NCBI GenBank assembly: GCA_029532415.1
Contig: JAQOTA010000030.1
Location: 62,001-126,000, forward strand
Direction of reading: 5' to 3'
DNA from: Marasmius tenuissimus
Lineage: Eukaryota > Basidiomycota > Agaricomycetes > Agaricales > Marasmiaceae
DNA length: 64,000 nt
Shown here: in pieces, positions 21,014-32,978 of the stretch
Layout: every line of letters starts with the position of its first letter
Position numbering within the stretch: position 1 is the stretch's first letter
Notes under the pieces: model-generated
What the model saw: only the letters and a program-made list of their open reading frames with translations
Database searches by the model: none
What the model was told of the DNA's origin: nothing
Position numbers and translations under genes: made by a program

Positions 21014-21422
21014 CAATCCAATTAATATCGTGATTCTCAACATCAGGAGAGGGGGATCCAACATCACTAGCAGAGGATATTGTGTGCTGTAGAGTTGACA
21101 AACAAGTCTATAAATTGTTAGCCAGGAGGTCAGAGGGATAGATGGAACAAAGTAACACACCTTAAACCCTCTAGAGCGAGCGACTTGATCCACCAGCACA
21201 GTGCGATCGTAGTAAGAAACTAAGAAAACAATGAACACTATAATAGCAAGTAATAAAGGGCATTGAACTCACCAATCCTATCGTGATTCCCAATAATATA
21301 AGACAGAAGTTTGTCACCACGGGCGTAACGAGTGCTCGTTTAGCAACGAAAAAAGGATATTCGGTCCATTGAGAAATATCTTGTGCGAACAGGCTCGGCC
21401 TGAGATTGTGATGATGGTTCAT
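21014..21422 (-). CDS. N-terminal membrane exons of the membrane/RING gene
   Basis: Three exons join cleanly: 21422-21273 (ATG start, 50 codons, ending in a hydrophobic LILLGITIGL), 21219-21161 (FLTTIALCWWIK...) and 21107-21014 (ending LLMLRITILIGL). Introns are 53 bp each. The next compatible exon is FLITIALCWWIVC at 20083. Exons 1-2 and 3-4 therefore look like a duplicated exon pair, each coding a membrane span split at the same point. A CTATAAAG box lies about 40 bp upstream of the ATG on the minus strand (near 21460). Function beyond membrane anchoring is not evident. Confidence 0.5.
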
Positions 21423-21909
21423 AAGTGATGTGGGGGAGAGGAAGGCTAATGTGCGTTGACTTTATAGCTCCAAAGCTGGCCAATGCATCGACTGAAAGGG
21501 TAGGTGTTCATTGTTGAGGCCGAGAGTGCAATGTGAAATTCTTGACAGGTCCGCTAGGGAGAACAATGTCGACAAAAGAATGGACCGTTCCACGGTTCAA
21601 GGGATTGAGAGCCAGTCAGACTGCTGTGTCACGTGGCCCCAGTGGATATTGTGCTCACCCGGTTCGGGTGTTGCTCGCAACTGGGATGTTCCTCAACCTG
21701 CCCCAAACATTCTCTTATGATCAGTCTGATGCTTTACGGATTTTCTCCAAATTGACTAAACCCACCCAGCTCATCTACCTAGCAGCATTTCGAATGATTC
21801 TAAGTGTAAAGTGGTAATGCCTGCCTCCCAGCACAGATTCTATTTGGTTACTCCTTCTCGAAAGTCAAATTATGGCTTCTCTCCACTCTTGAGTCTCAAC
21901 GACACAAAC
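21423..21909. other. Intergenic, no gene recognised
   Basis: Contains the presumed promoter of the minus-strand membrane gene. No other supported feature up to the Copia-2 LTR. Confidence 0.5.
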
Positions 21910-22167
21910 TGTTGAGGCAAAGGTCCTGCCCACGCAGTGGCAGCATGGGACAGACTAGCTCACCTGGAGATAGGCTTAGAGGCAGCAACAAGAGTAGTAA
22001 AAGTACTGGTATTGCATGTAGATACAGAGCTACTTATATACTATACAGAGGTGGCTGTATCTTCTATAACAGGAGTGACTAGGAATAGCATATATCATAG
22101 TGAAACGATTGAAGCATATATGCGGCCCGATACAACGGTCCATATATCTGGTAGTCCGGATTCAACA
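21910..22167 (-). repeat. Copia-2 3' LTR
   Basis: 258 bp. On the minus strand it starts TGTTGAATCCGG and ends ...CCTCAACA. Preceded on the minus strand by the polypurine tract GCGAGGGGGAG (22178-22168). Confidence 0.9.
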
Positions 22168-22208
22168 CTCCCCCTCGCTAAGTGCGGCACAAGTAGAGCA
22201 TGAAGCGT

Positions 22209-25200
22209 CTATTCGGACGAATAAAATTCAAGTCCAAGATGTTCTCTAAAGGCGGAGAACTTGACATGACCCAAATTCTTGGTAAACATGTCCACAGGAT
22301 TGTAGGCACCGTCAATAAAGAAGAGATCGACCTTGCGGTCTGAAACACATTCGTGAATATAGTGATAGTGAATATCAATGTGTTTGGTGCGACGTTCTTG
22401 AACTGGATTAGAGGCGATGAAAATCGAGCCTTGATTATCTCCACATATGGGTACGGGAGTCATATCAATCCCAAGTTCAGAGAGTAACTGTCGAATCCAC
22501 ACAGCTTGACGACTACAGTCGGATAGCGCCATGTATTCAGCTTCAGTGGATGAAAGCGCAACAGTCTTCTGGGCGCGTGATTGCCAACAGAAGATGCCAC
22601 CTGCCAATTTGAAGAAATAGCCCGTGATCGACCGACGCTTGATAGGATCAGCAGCCCAATCAGAATCAGTGAATGCTAGTAAACCTCCGTCAGAGGCTCC
22701 ATCATAGACCAATGCATAGTCTGGAGTTCCTGCAAGATAGCAGCAAATATAAAGCGCCTTCTTCAGGTGATCCTCCGATGGATTAGCAGAGAATTGAGAA
22801 AGCTTTGTAACAGCATAGGCAATATCTGGACGAGTGCCAAGCATGATATACAGAAGCGATCCAATCACTGATTGATATCGAGCACGACGTTCGGGATCAA
22901 CAGGACCTTCATTGGGTTGTGGAATATAGCCGGTGGGAAGGGGAGTATCAGCTGCTTTTGCATTCTGCTGTTAGGATCGTGCGGATTGGATAGGGATAAG
23001 ATAAGATATGGGATTTTATATGCTGTCGGATAGATGGATAGGAAAGAGATATGATGAAGGAGTGTGGGAGCAACGGATCTAGAGCAGACAGTAGCTGAAG
23101 GTTTCGCCAACAGCACCATGAACTGAGCTGTCCTTCTACTAGACTAAGAGGACAAGTTGCAAGAGAGAAGGAAAGACATAATAGAGAAGTATCCAGGCGA
23201 GTCCTGGTTGATTTCCTAGTTGATTTCGAGTCTTCTGATACAGGATAGAAGTATAGAGCTTATATAGGGTTATAGTAAATGAATGAATGATGAGTGAGTC
23301 AAGTGCGGGAAAGGTTGATGTATCATATGGAAGTCAAATACGGGGAGAAATGTACCGGAAGGGAAATGAACCGGAAATGAATAAGTGCGTGATGGAATGA
23401 AGATATGAATAGAATAAGTGAGTGTGGGAATATCTCGGAAGTCGGAGATAAGTAAGTCAGAACAAGTCAGAATAAGATGGAAAGAGTCCCGGAAGCGGAG
23501 GCGGAAATGGCGGAGGTTCCGGGGATGGACTTGGTGTGAGAGACTGAACCGCGGAAGTGAAGGTTGAGTGCCAGGGATGGAATAGTATTGGAATGAGCTA
23601 GAATAATAGCCCGGAAATACCCGGAAATACTCGGAATGGGTCCGGAGGTGATGTGACTAGCCAAGTGTGATGTGACCAGGTGAGATAGACCAGGGTAAGA
23701 TGCATGGATGTAACATCTGCATGCCAAATCGCTTCAAGACCTTCTTCAAGTATTCAGTCTGGTCAAGAAGGATCTTACGGCCTTTGCGACGAATACGCAT
23801 GCGCAAGAACTCTTCAACTTCTCCAGGATCACGGCATTCCCAACGAGCCATAAACTCAGCTTTCTTCTTTTCGACAAATGCTTTGTTGGGTCCAAGGAAT
23901 AATGCATTGTTGACATAGATCAAAGCGATACATTCTTCACCAGTCTCACGATCTTTGCAGATGAAGGGACCTGCATCGGAAGTTAAGTGTTTGAAGCCCA
24001 TTACTTCCATGGATGAGCTGAGAGCACGCCACCACTCAAGAGCGGCTTGCTTCAGTCCATATAATGCACGGCGAAGGCGATAGACTTTGCCTTCCTGACC
24101 CTTAACCTTGAAACCTTCAGGTTGATCCATATAGATCTCTTCTTTAAGTTCACCATAAAGAAAGGCGTTCTTCACATCCAATGCCTGAATGTGCCAGTTT
24201 TTGAGAGCTGCTAATGCGAGCATCATCCGTACAGTTTCAAACCGCACAACTGGTGAGAAGATCTCATCAAAGTCGACACCTTCGACCTGAGAGAAACCCT
24301 TGGCAACAAGTCGAGCTTTCTTTTGACCATCTGACTTGACGTCAAACACCCATCTGTTTTGGACAGCCTTGCAACCTTTAGGTAGGTCAACCAATTCGAA
24401 GACCTTGCGCTTGCAAAGAGCCTCTAGTTCATCGCGGCAAGCGGCCTTTCATTCTCTCTGCTGCTCAGCTGGCAGCTTCAGTATGTCACGGAGAGTCCAC
24501 TCTCGAACGTTAGACATATCGGTGAGGTCATCGTGAACGGGAACTGCCCAATTTAACAGGTAAATCACGAAACCTACTCCCCCTTCCTGGGATAATTGTT
24601 ACACTAAGCTATCGGGCTGACTCCCCCTGGAGTTACACATGGTAGACAGACTGGCACGATTAGTCCCAGGAACCTTTCTAGGTCTGCCTCTCCTACGAGT
24701 AGTAGGTGGATCCATGGGTTCTCTATCACCCGTGGCATCTCTCCATGTAGAATTTTTCTCCATATCACGCACAATGCGCGAGGGATTATTTGGGTCTCGT
24801 TGTTCACCAAATACATTATCAGGTTGCTTAGTACCCGTCCGTTTCCTGCCTGAACGCCTTGGTGGCGGAGACTGCTCTTTACCACCTACTGGTGTAGGTG
24901 GCCTGGGAGGCTGGAACGGAGGATCAGGATCAGGATGTTGACGTTCACCCTGAGGTACAGTACCATCTCCATCATCGTCATGAGGAGATTCCGATCGCTT
25001 TGGAAGGTTTTTGGGAGGATAAAGATCGTCATCAGACGAATCATCATCACTATCCGAAGAGAAGTTGGGATTTTCACCCAATACCGGCGGTATTTCAGGG
25101 ATTTCACCCACCGGGGTAAAGCCACGCGGTTTCTTATCAGAACACTTCGGGAACAAGTTTTCATTGAACAGAGCAGTAGCGCTTTTGAAGATACTATTGT

Positions 25201-28162
25201 TGGACATCTTCATGAAGACATATCCTTTCATGCCTTCCTGAAAACCAATAAAGGTCATCAGTTCCGAACGCGGAGATAACTTGTTAACTCGACGCTTTTC
25301 CGGAATAAACGCATACGCTGCACATCCGAATACTCGAAGATCCGAAACATCCGGTGCACTGCCATGCAACTTCTCATGCGGGGTCAACCAATGTAAACGC
25401 TGGGACGGCGTCCGATTATGAAGTGCAACAGCGTGCAACACACAGAATTCCCACCAAGAAGGTGGAAGACAAGCATCAAAGCGAAGAGCTTGAGCTTTCT
25501 CGACAATGGTCCGATTGAACCGTTCTGCACGACCATTCTGTTCCGGCGTATATGGAATGCTGGTCAGAATTTTAATACCATGCTCCTTTAGTACATCATC
25601 GAAGGCATCGGATTTGTACTCTCCCCCTCCATCGGACATCCATTCCTTAATATCAACACCAAATTGTACCTTTACCATAGCGATAAAGTCACGGAGCATC
25701 TTGACAGAGTCAGATTTGCGTCGCATGAGCATTGTCCAGCCATGTGAAGTACAGTCGTCGACAAACGACATATACCATTTGTATTTGTGGTACGACTCAG
25801 TGGGGAATTGTTTGAGGTCGGAGTGGATTTTCTCGAAGGGTTTCGAGGCACGAGTAGTGGAGTCAGGGAACGATCTGGAGTGCATCTTTCCTTCTGCACA
25901 TCCTCGGCATAACCGGGTTTTCCTCGGTTTTCGGTTGAATTCCGGGAAGTTCTTAGTATGCTTCCGAGCTTTATCCAGAGCCTTGTCTGAACAATGTCCG
26001 AAACGTCTGTGTAGAACCTTGTAGTCAACTTTATCCATCGTTGACTTGGCCATTAAGCTACGAGCAGAAGCTTTCTGCGAGCTAACCCAATAAATGGTTT
26101 GACCAGGCATAAGCGGGTAAGATACCAATGACTGGCGTCGACCCTTTTGATAAAAAGCCAATTTGCTAGACGATCCGCGTACTTGCAGACCACCTTGCAA
26201 GAATTCTCCAAGCGAGAGAAGTCGAATTGACAAAAGCAGAACATAATAGACAGGATAGAGTCGCGTAATGCGTTCCTCCATACGACCGTCAGATCCTTCA
26301 ACAGAATGAGAGATGAACACAGTCCCTTTCCCCTTGATTTGGATAGGGTTGTCCTTCTGTGCAGTGTTTAGCTGCGGTCCATTGTTCATAGGTTCGTACT
26401 CGGCAAAATCTTCGAGATCATAAGTGAAGTGCGATGAAGCACCTGAATCAACGATCCACTCTTGCGAGTTTCCAGTCGCCTTCTTTCCCTTACAATTGGC
26501 ACATGTGGCAAAGTGATCACCAATATATTGCGCAAATTTCATACGGGACACGATATCTGAACTACTACGTTTAGAAGCGGCTAATAAAGCGGCGCACTGT
26601 AGGTTCGTATCAGTGTTAGAAGAAAGACTGAGATAAGGCACTTGCCTGTCATCGTCAGATTCCTCAGATCCGATGGAGACTGAATCGTACTCAACATCGT
26701 CGGAAAAACCAGCGGCATCTGCGATCTCGCTGTCAACGTCCATGGCACTTCCACTTGCAATCTCCGTACGCAAAGAATCGTTTACAGCGTTCAACGCAAT
26801 ACAATCCTCACGCTCAGAGTCGGAGTCCTCATAGAAAGAATCATAGAGGTTGTAAACCTTCTCAACGCTCTTAGCACGCTTTGCAGGTGGAGCAGTGGAG
26901 AAGGGACCATCAATACGATGCTTGAGGGAGGAAGAGGAAGCAGCCGCATATCCCTGTTCCATAGGTTCAAGGACGTGGGCATACTTGGGGACACCAAGAC
27001 GATCGGCAAGACTGCGAGCAGCCTGAGCATTCTCAAAAACAGTACCACCAGAGGTAGCACCGGAGAAACGCTGCATGTGGAGTGGATCCCGGGATCGGTC
27101 CGCGGGATGTACGACAGATGGAGTATCAGGAACAATGGGTGATGAAGAGATGGACAAATGAGAGAGGGAAGCGATATGAGAATGACCCTTGTGAGAGGAG
27201 TCACCCTTGTTGTCCTGAGAATCACCCTTCTTCTTCCTGCCACGTTGGTTGTTCTTCTTCTTCTGGTCGTTGTCGTTCTTAGATTGGTTATTATTGTTAG
27301 ACGTCGACGAAGGAGGATTAGACTGTTGGTTAAACTTCGGGTCCCTGTCCTTCTTCTTGACAGAAGAAATGCGCGACGCGAGAGGAGCGGGTTTCTGGGA
27401 TTCGTAGTGGTTAATGACGGCATCACGAGCCACTTCGAAAGTAAGTTCAGCTGGCGAGTTACCATTGGTAGCGAATTCACAAGCGTTGGCCCATGACTGT
27501 GGAATGATCGAGAGGAGGAGCATGGCTCTAACGAGGGTAGGAAGATCGATCTGAGCTTCAGTGAGCTGGCCGAATAGGAGTTCGAGTTTAGCAATCTCGG
27601 GAACGGGGTTACCACCGGACAAACGAAACTCCATGACCGACTTGAAGTCAGCCCAAACAGACACAGAAGTCTGTTGACCATAACGAGCCTTGATCTTCTC
27701 CCAAGCACCCCAAGCCGTATCATCATCCTCAATAATACTCTGCACGGCAATGGTGGTGGTGGCACGTAGTGCACCCATAGCTTTGAATTCATACTTTTTC
27801 CAACGTCGATTATCCTTCTCATACCTGAGAACTTCCTTCTCATACCTCTCCAAAGCATTAGCATACTGCTCCAAGTCCCTAGCATACTGCTGCATCTGAG
27901 CGTCGGTAGGAGAGACTGTCTCCGTGCGTGTCGTTGCTTCAGTTGTAGATGTAGCAGCAACAGTGACAGTGCGAGTAGTAGGCTTGGGTTCTGCTGGTTC
28001 TTTAGGTTTGTCGGGTTCAGTAGGTTCAGGATCGTCGTTGGTATAATGGTCGTAGAACTCGTTGATCATGGCATAGGTACCAAGACCCTTGGACCACTTG
28101 CGCCAGTTGACACCGCTGAAGACTTCAACAGTGGGGATAAGGGTAGACATAACAGGAGCCAT
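22209..28162 (-). pseudogene. Copia-2 Gag-Pol polyprotein with two stops and an LTR insertion
   Basis: Gag starts at ATG 28162 (MAPVMSTLIPTVEVFSG), just after a splice-acceptor-like TTACTCCAG. It has a charged linker and lacks a CCHC knuckle, but has HFATCANCKGKK just before the protease DSGASSH. Integrase motifs (LCRGCAEGK, IHSD, MSDGGGE, NGRAER) are intact. TAA at 24601-24599 stops the frame before RT; TGA at 24451-24449 replaces a Trp codon (Copia-1 has QQKEWKNA). RT and RNase H follow in the same frame (YVNN instead of YVDD near 23900), and a 747 bp solo LTR sits in the RT/RNase H linker. No frameshifts: removing the LTR plus one duplication restores phase. The YVDD to YVNN change would inactivate RT. 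Confidence 0.92.
22969..23715 (-). mobile_element. Solo LTR (family S, copy 2) inside Copia-2 pol
   Basis: A 747 bp inverted copy of the solo LTR at 9003-9770, with ends TGTTAGGATC and GGATGTAACA on the plus strand. It is flanked by the 5-bp direct repeat TCTGC at 22964-22968 and 23716-23720. It differs from copy 1 mainly around an internal AAATCAACCAGG-containing repeat. Confidence 0.92.
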
Positions 28163-28168
28163 AGCGAT

Positions 28169-28544
28169 CTGGAGTAATAAAACAACGATCAGCATAGGTT
28201 CATCATCATAAGCAATGATAAAAGAAATCACTGCACGGTCAACGGCGATAGCCATCGATCGTTGTTGAGGACACAGTCCACCATCGTCAAACATCAATGA
28301 AGATGTCGACTTCACAGGTCCAGAACCGGTGTTAACGGTCTGTCCATCACAACAGCGATTAAGCAGTCACGATGGTCATCGAGTGCAACGACCACAATAG
28401 CGCATCATCATAGGCAGCACACAATAAAGGTGCACATCCTAGAGAGCTGCCATCGCAGGGCACATCGACAGGGCACCGGGGCCCATAACCTGTTGAGGCA
28501 GAGGTCCTGCCCACGCAGTGGCAGCATGGGACAGACTAGCTCAC
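28169..28544 (-). other. Candidate leader intron of Copia-2
   Basis: Minus-strand donor CTCCAG|GTGAGC lies inside the 5' LTR (28544) and acceptor TTACTCCAG ends at 28169, six bases before the gag ATG. Same layout as in Copia-1 although the sequences differ. Confidence 0.4.
28479..28490 (-). other. Copia-2 primer-binding site for half tRNA-iMet
   Basis: On the minus strand GGTTATGGGCCC follows the 5' LTR immediately, identical to the Copia-1 primer site. Confidence 0.75.
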
Positions 28545-28748
28545 CTGGAGATAGGCTTAGAGGCAGCAACGAGAGTAGTAAAAGTACTGGTATTGCATGT
28601 AGATACAGAGCTACTTATATACCATACAGAGGTGGCTGTATCTTCTATAACAGGAGTGACTAGGAATAGCATAAATCATAGTAAAACGATTGAAGCATAT
28701 ATGCGGCCCGATACAACGGTCCATATATCTGGTAGTCCGGATTCAACA
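28491..28748 (-). repeat. Copia-2 5' LTR
   Basis: 258 bp, same ends as the copy at 21910-22167 with scattered substitutions. Confidence 0.9.
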
Positions 28749-31700
28749 GTCCTTGCTGTAGGCAAACTCTACTGGATTGAAAACACGTGTTTTACCTTGA
28801 GAGTTATAGTCTGTCATGGCGAAACAGGGGAGGACTTCATTTTGATGCCGCTGTATTCTCATTGTCTTGCCGGATGGAAGGGTGATCGTGGTCAAGACAC
28901 ACGAGGCAGGCAAAGGGACCACGTTATTTGGAAGTCCGTCGAACTTAACAGTCTTTGGGGGGTTCACTAATCTGACGAAAAGAGTGTCCAACACAGTCTG
29001 TCCCCGCGACCCTTTTTTAGAGGTCCACGCCCACACAGTAGCTTCTTGCCCTTTAGTTATACACAACTCGGTGGCAAGGTTTGACTTCAACATAACGGGC
29101 ATATCGAGACAGAGAGTGAGCGTCGCTGGAGTTTGCGAACAGGAGGCACTTGGCGGAAGGGACCACATAAGTTTTTGTTCTTCCATTGTAATATTCGCCA
29201 ACTTACGCTTTGATTGTTTCTTCAACCGTTTTGAAGCGGATGGCCTATTGTCCTGGACATTATCTTCTTCTGGCTTAGAAGTATCGTCACTGTAGAAGAC
29301 ATGCAAAGTCTGCCCAGTATCTTTGGCGAACCTGATAGCACCTAAACGGTTAATTTCATCCTTGTACGCGTTCCATGCAGTTATTATAGCTGTGTTACGA
29401 AAGTTCGGGTCAGACAACGTACGGAAGCCGCCTTCAAAGGAGGAGCATGGCAAACCCAATTGGAGACTTCGGAGAAAGGCTATGCCGGATTTCGTGCACT
29501 TCATGAACCGCATGTTTTCCAGGACCTCTATCAAACGTCTGTCATCCGCGGAAGCCCCTTTCAACCGCATGTTCTCCCGAAGGAGCACCACTGTGGTAAA
29601 TTCATGCCAAATAGTTTTCCCCATTGTTTCTTCCTGCAGCTTCATGGGAGCTTTTGATTTGCTGAAGCCTATCTGGTCACTGAACAGTGCCCCGTGTTTA
29701 CCACCCAACACAGGAGGCAATTGTGCAAAATCTCCTGCTAAAATGACGTTCATGCCCCCAAATGAGGTTTCCGAGTCCCCCAATGCCATAGCAAGCCGTT
29801 TCCTTATATTATATAGTTCCCATGCAGAGATCATAGATATCTCGTCTATAAACAGGTAGTCAACCTTACTAAGTTGTTCCCTTACAGCGGGCAGGGTTCT
29901 ATTAGAGGTGTTTTCATTGATACCAAGAAGCGAGTGATAGGTTACTCCGTTCAGCAAAGACGCAGCTGCGCCTGTCGGAGCCACAATCACGAACCAATCT
30001 GGCTCTCCCTGTCTGTTCAAAAATGAGGACAGAGCTCTCAAGACCTGTGACTTTCCGGTACCCCCAACGCCAGCGATGTACATCTTGAGTTGAGAAGACG
30101 GGTACAGATCTGCAGCATGGTTGGCCACAATATGAAAGGCCCTTTCCTGTTCGGCATTTAAAGTGAACTCAGTGCAGCATGTGTCTATGAGAGCCTGATT
30201 CACTCCTCCTGCATCGAAGTTTTTTGACAAAAATGCCTTGTCGGCCACACGCACGTTGTCAGTTTTTATGAATCTCTTTCGTGAAGGTTTGCCGTCTAGC
30301 GGTTGCTGTTCCATCAAGCCGTCACTCTTTGACGCGAGTGCGACCTTACATCTTCCAATCTCCTTCTTCCACTCAGCGCCCGTTAAAGAGTGTATGGGAA
30401 TTCTTTCCTGTGCAATGTCTTGGTACGAGTTGTTTGATAGATCCTGGCAAGGTTCAGTCCACCCGGACTCGACCAATAACCTTCGTATATCTGCAGCCTG
30501 ATTTATTCGTGTCTTCCAAGCACGACACACAGTAGAATCATCAATACTCGGCATTTCGTCCATTTGACCATTTTGCTCGGTGGAGGAAAAGATAGTGTTG
30601 AAGGAATCGGTGGTCTCCATTATGTCAGTGTCATCTTCGTCGGCGTCTTCCCATTTACCTTGCATTTGCCAGCTGCCTGTGGCAGAGCTGGCAGCTTTCA
30701 TCTGAGCGCGATAGTCATCACGAGCGTCCAGACATTCATACCTTACATTAAAGTTTTCCATAAGTCGCGTCTGGCGCGCTGTAAACTCGTACCCCTCGAA
30801 CGCCGCTGACCAGGACTGATTAGCAGTTTTAAGACAATCACCTGTCCTCCACGGCTTGAACAGAGTTAACATTGTCGAGCAATAATAATCCCGGTCTCCA
30901 TGGTCCCGATGTGGGAGAGTCGTGCCTAGGAAATTCACAACCCAATCCGTCTCACCTTCATAAAGTTCACATATGTGTGAGCCCGACAGAGGATGGCCAG
31001 GTAAGAATGGATACATGTTAGAGGCCAAATCGGCTTTATGCGAGGGTTCAGAAAATTCAGCATCCAACTCACAATTGGAAACGCATGTCTCTTTCTCCAC
31101 TGCTTTATTCTTCATTTGCTGTTTTTTCACCTTCTTACCCTTCTTCTTTGATACGCGGGAGGTCAAACGAACGAAATCATAGAGGCACATGTTTTCCAAT
31201 GCCTTGTTCCGGAGGGAATAATCGTCCACCGCAGAATAGCCAACAACACCAGTGTCTGGATGCTTCAAAAGGACTACACGCTCTGGAGTGTGATCATCTT
31301 GGTTCACTTCATGGGTATCCACATCAGTCACCCAAAAGCTGCAGGTGCGTGCAACGAACGATTGCCAGTAAAAGCGTTTGAATTTGTGGCTCGAATAATG
31401 ATCTGAGTTCCCGAGCAGGTACATTGCCACCATCGGCGCGCCGAGCTCCATTTTAGTAGTTAACATATTGACTATTTTGGTGAATTAGCGCCGGGCCACC
31501 TCAATGTCTTCCTCTGAACCAACAATAACAGTGGGGGATTTCATCAGTGTAGTTCTGATGCAGTCAAAGACCACATGGGTCTTCAAAGACGACTTGGTGA
31601 TATAGTCCAACACATACGCAACAATGTGTTTGACTGCGGTTCCGGAAGTCAAATTAGTCACATCAGTATTGCACCTATACAGGTAGGTCATGAGTGGGGT

Positions 31701-32570
31701 GAACATGTTCAGCCACGGCTCGCCTTTCTTCATATATACGGCTCCAGTAGAGTCGTCAACCAAAGTGGTCTTGTAGAGCTCCCGAGGAAACCTCGCTTTA
31801 CACACGCCCCACTCATTGTCCTTGCAGTTCTTGGCCAAATTGTTTTTTCACTCTGTGCCATCTGCCTTGAGACCCCTCTCACAAGAATGTTTATTGCTCC
31901 TATCTATCAAGTCATTTACAGTAGAGACAAACTGAGCCCTCCAGGCCTCGTAATTCTGACAAGGTCCACAATCAGGACACGGATCGGAAACAAGAGGATG
32001 CTGACTACAAGGGATTGGAGGAGGGATTGGCAAAGTTTCCATGGGGTTCTCATAATTTGGGTCATCAGCAAATCCCGCTCGCCTCTCTGAAACATCAGTT
32101 TGAGTTGAGTGTATGTATTCACCACAGTGAACACTCTCCAACCAGCAAACAATTTTCTCTTGCCAGTCACAATTGGGATCAAGTATTTTATCCCTTAACT
32201 CCTGGGGGTTGACAGCACCTTTAATCCAAAGTAAAAGGTGAAGGTGCAGGGTCAGCCTTCCTTGCTGCTCTACTGTCCCGTAATGGGCAGCATGTTCGCT
32301 GTACAGGCCCCGATGTTCACTCTTGTATCCTAGGACGTCTGTGAGAAAAGACTCGATAATGAAGTGAAAGAATCTAGCAGCAGCGACCGGATTTTCACAT
32401 ATGCGTCGAAATCTCTCGTTGTCAGGTAGTTTGAACTCTGGTTTAAACACCTCATCCCGACTGGCCCAATGAATACATATGGGATGTTTCTCGTCTGCTG
32501 GCGATGTAGCGCCTGCTATTAAAAAGCAGCTTCGGAGCCTTGTTTTGTGCGATTTTAGCATAAAACAGAT
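28749..32570 (-). pseudogene. Helitron Rep/PIF1-helicase remnant
   Basis: One reading frame on the minus strand broken by TGA at 31850-31848 and TAA at 31487-31485. In order: part of the Helitron N-terminal domain (NPVAAARFFHF), the HUH motif HLHLLLW near 32250, the Rep tyrosine motif AYVLDYITKSSLKTH near 31590, then a PIF1-type helicase with Walker A GVGGTGKS near 30060, Walker B LFIDEISM near 29840 and LAGDFAQLPPVLGG near 29720. The start of Rep is missing beyond 32570 and the last helicase motifs are missing because Copia-2 begins at 28748. No Helitron termini (TC...CTRR with hairpin) were identified. Dead fragment of a rolling-circle transposon. Confidence 0.88.
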
Positions 32571-32978
32571 AAGAAATGACTAGGTAATACGAGTACTAGA
32601 GTGAGTCCCAAGCGGCTAGTAAAAGGCTCAGATCCTAGCATAAGGAGAGGATAGCGCCTCAGAGGCGTCTCTCCTTATCTCTGAAAACTGTAGGAGTCGT
32701 ATAACTGAAGAAAGTATCACTTCGGAGGCACGACTAGGACCTGTAGTCATAACAAGGGAATATCTCCAGTGGCTCGGAGGCATCGTACTAAGGATGAGAA
32801 TAACAGAATCAGACTTAACAAAGACCCGTACTAGTATGGATAGACAGAGGAGGTCACCGCGGAAGCATGGATGGTCGGAAAGCAAGACTAAGTCGAGCCT
32901 CAGAAGCTTGGTATAAGGTCGAGGCCTCGCTTTGGAAGCATGATTGATTCAAGTATACTAGGTATACTACAGGTTACG

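Larger units (their letters stand above)
21910..28748 (-). mobile_element. Copia-2: decayed Ty1/copia element with nested solo LTR
   Basis: A minus-strand element with 258 bp LTRs at 28491-28748 (5') and 21910-22167 (3') that differ at five or more positions by eye. The primer site and polypurine tract have the same organisation as Copia-1. The coding frame has two nonsense codons and a solo LTR insertion. The flanks differ (CAAAC at 21905-21909, GTCCT at 28749-28753), so there is no target duplication. The 5' LTR abuts the truncated Helitron helicase. Confidence 0.92.

Noticed and set aside
26791..27960. Long minus-strand ORF (389 aa) overlapping Copia-2 gag
   Set aside because: Arg/Leu/Ser-rich alternative frame of the gag-pol coding strand with no motif.
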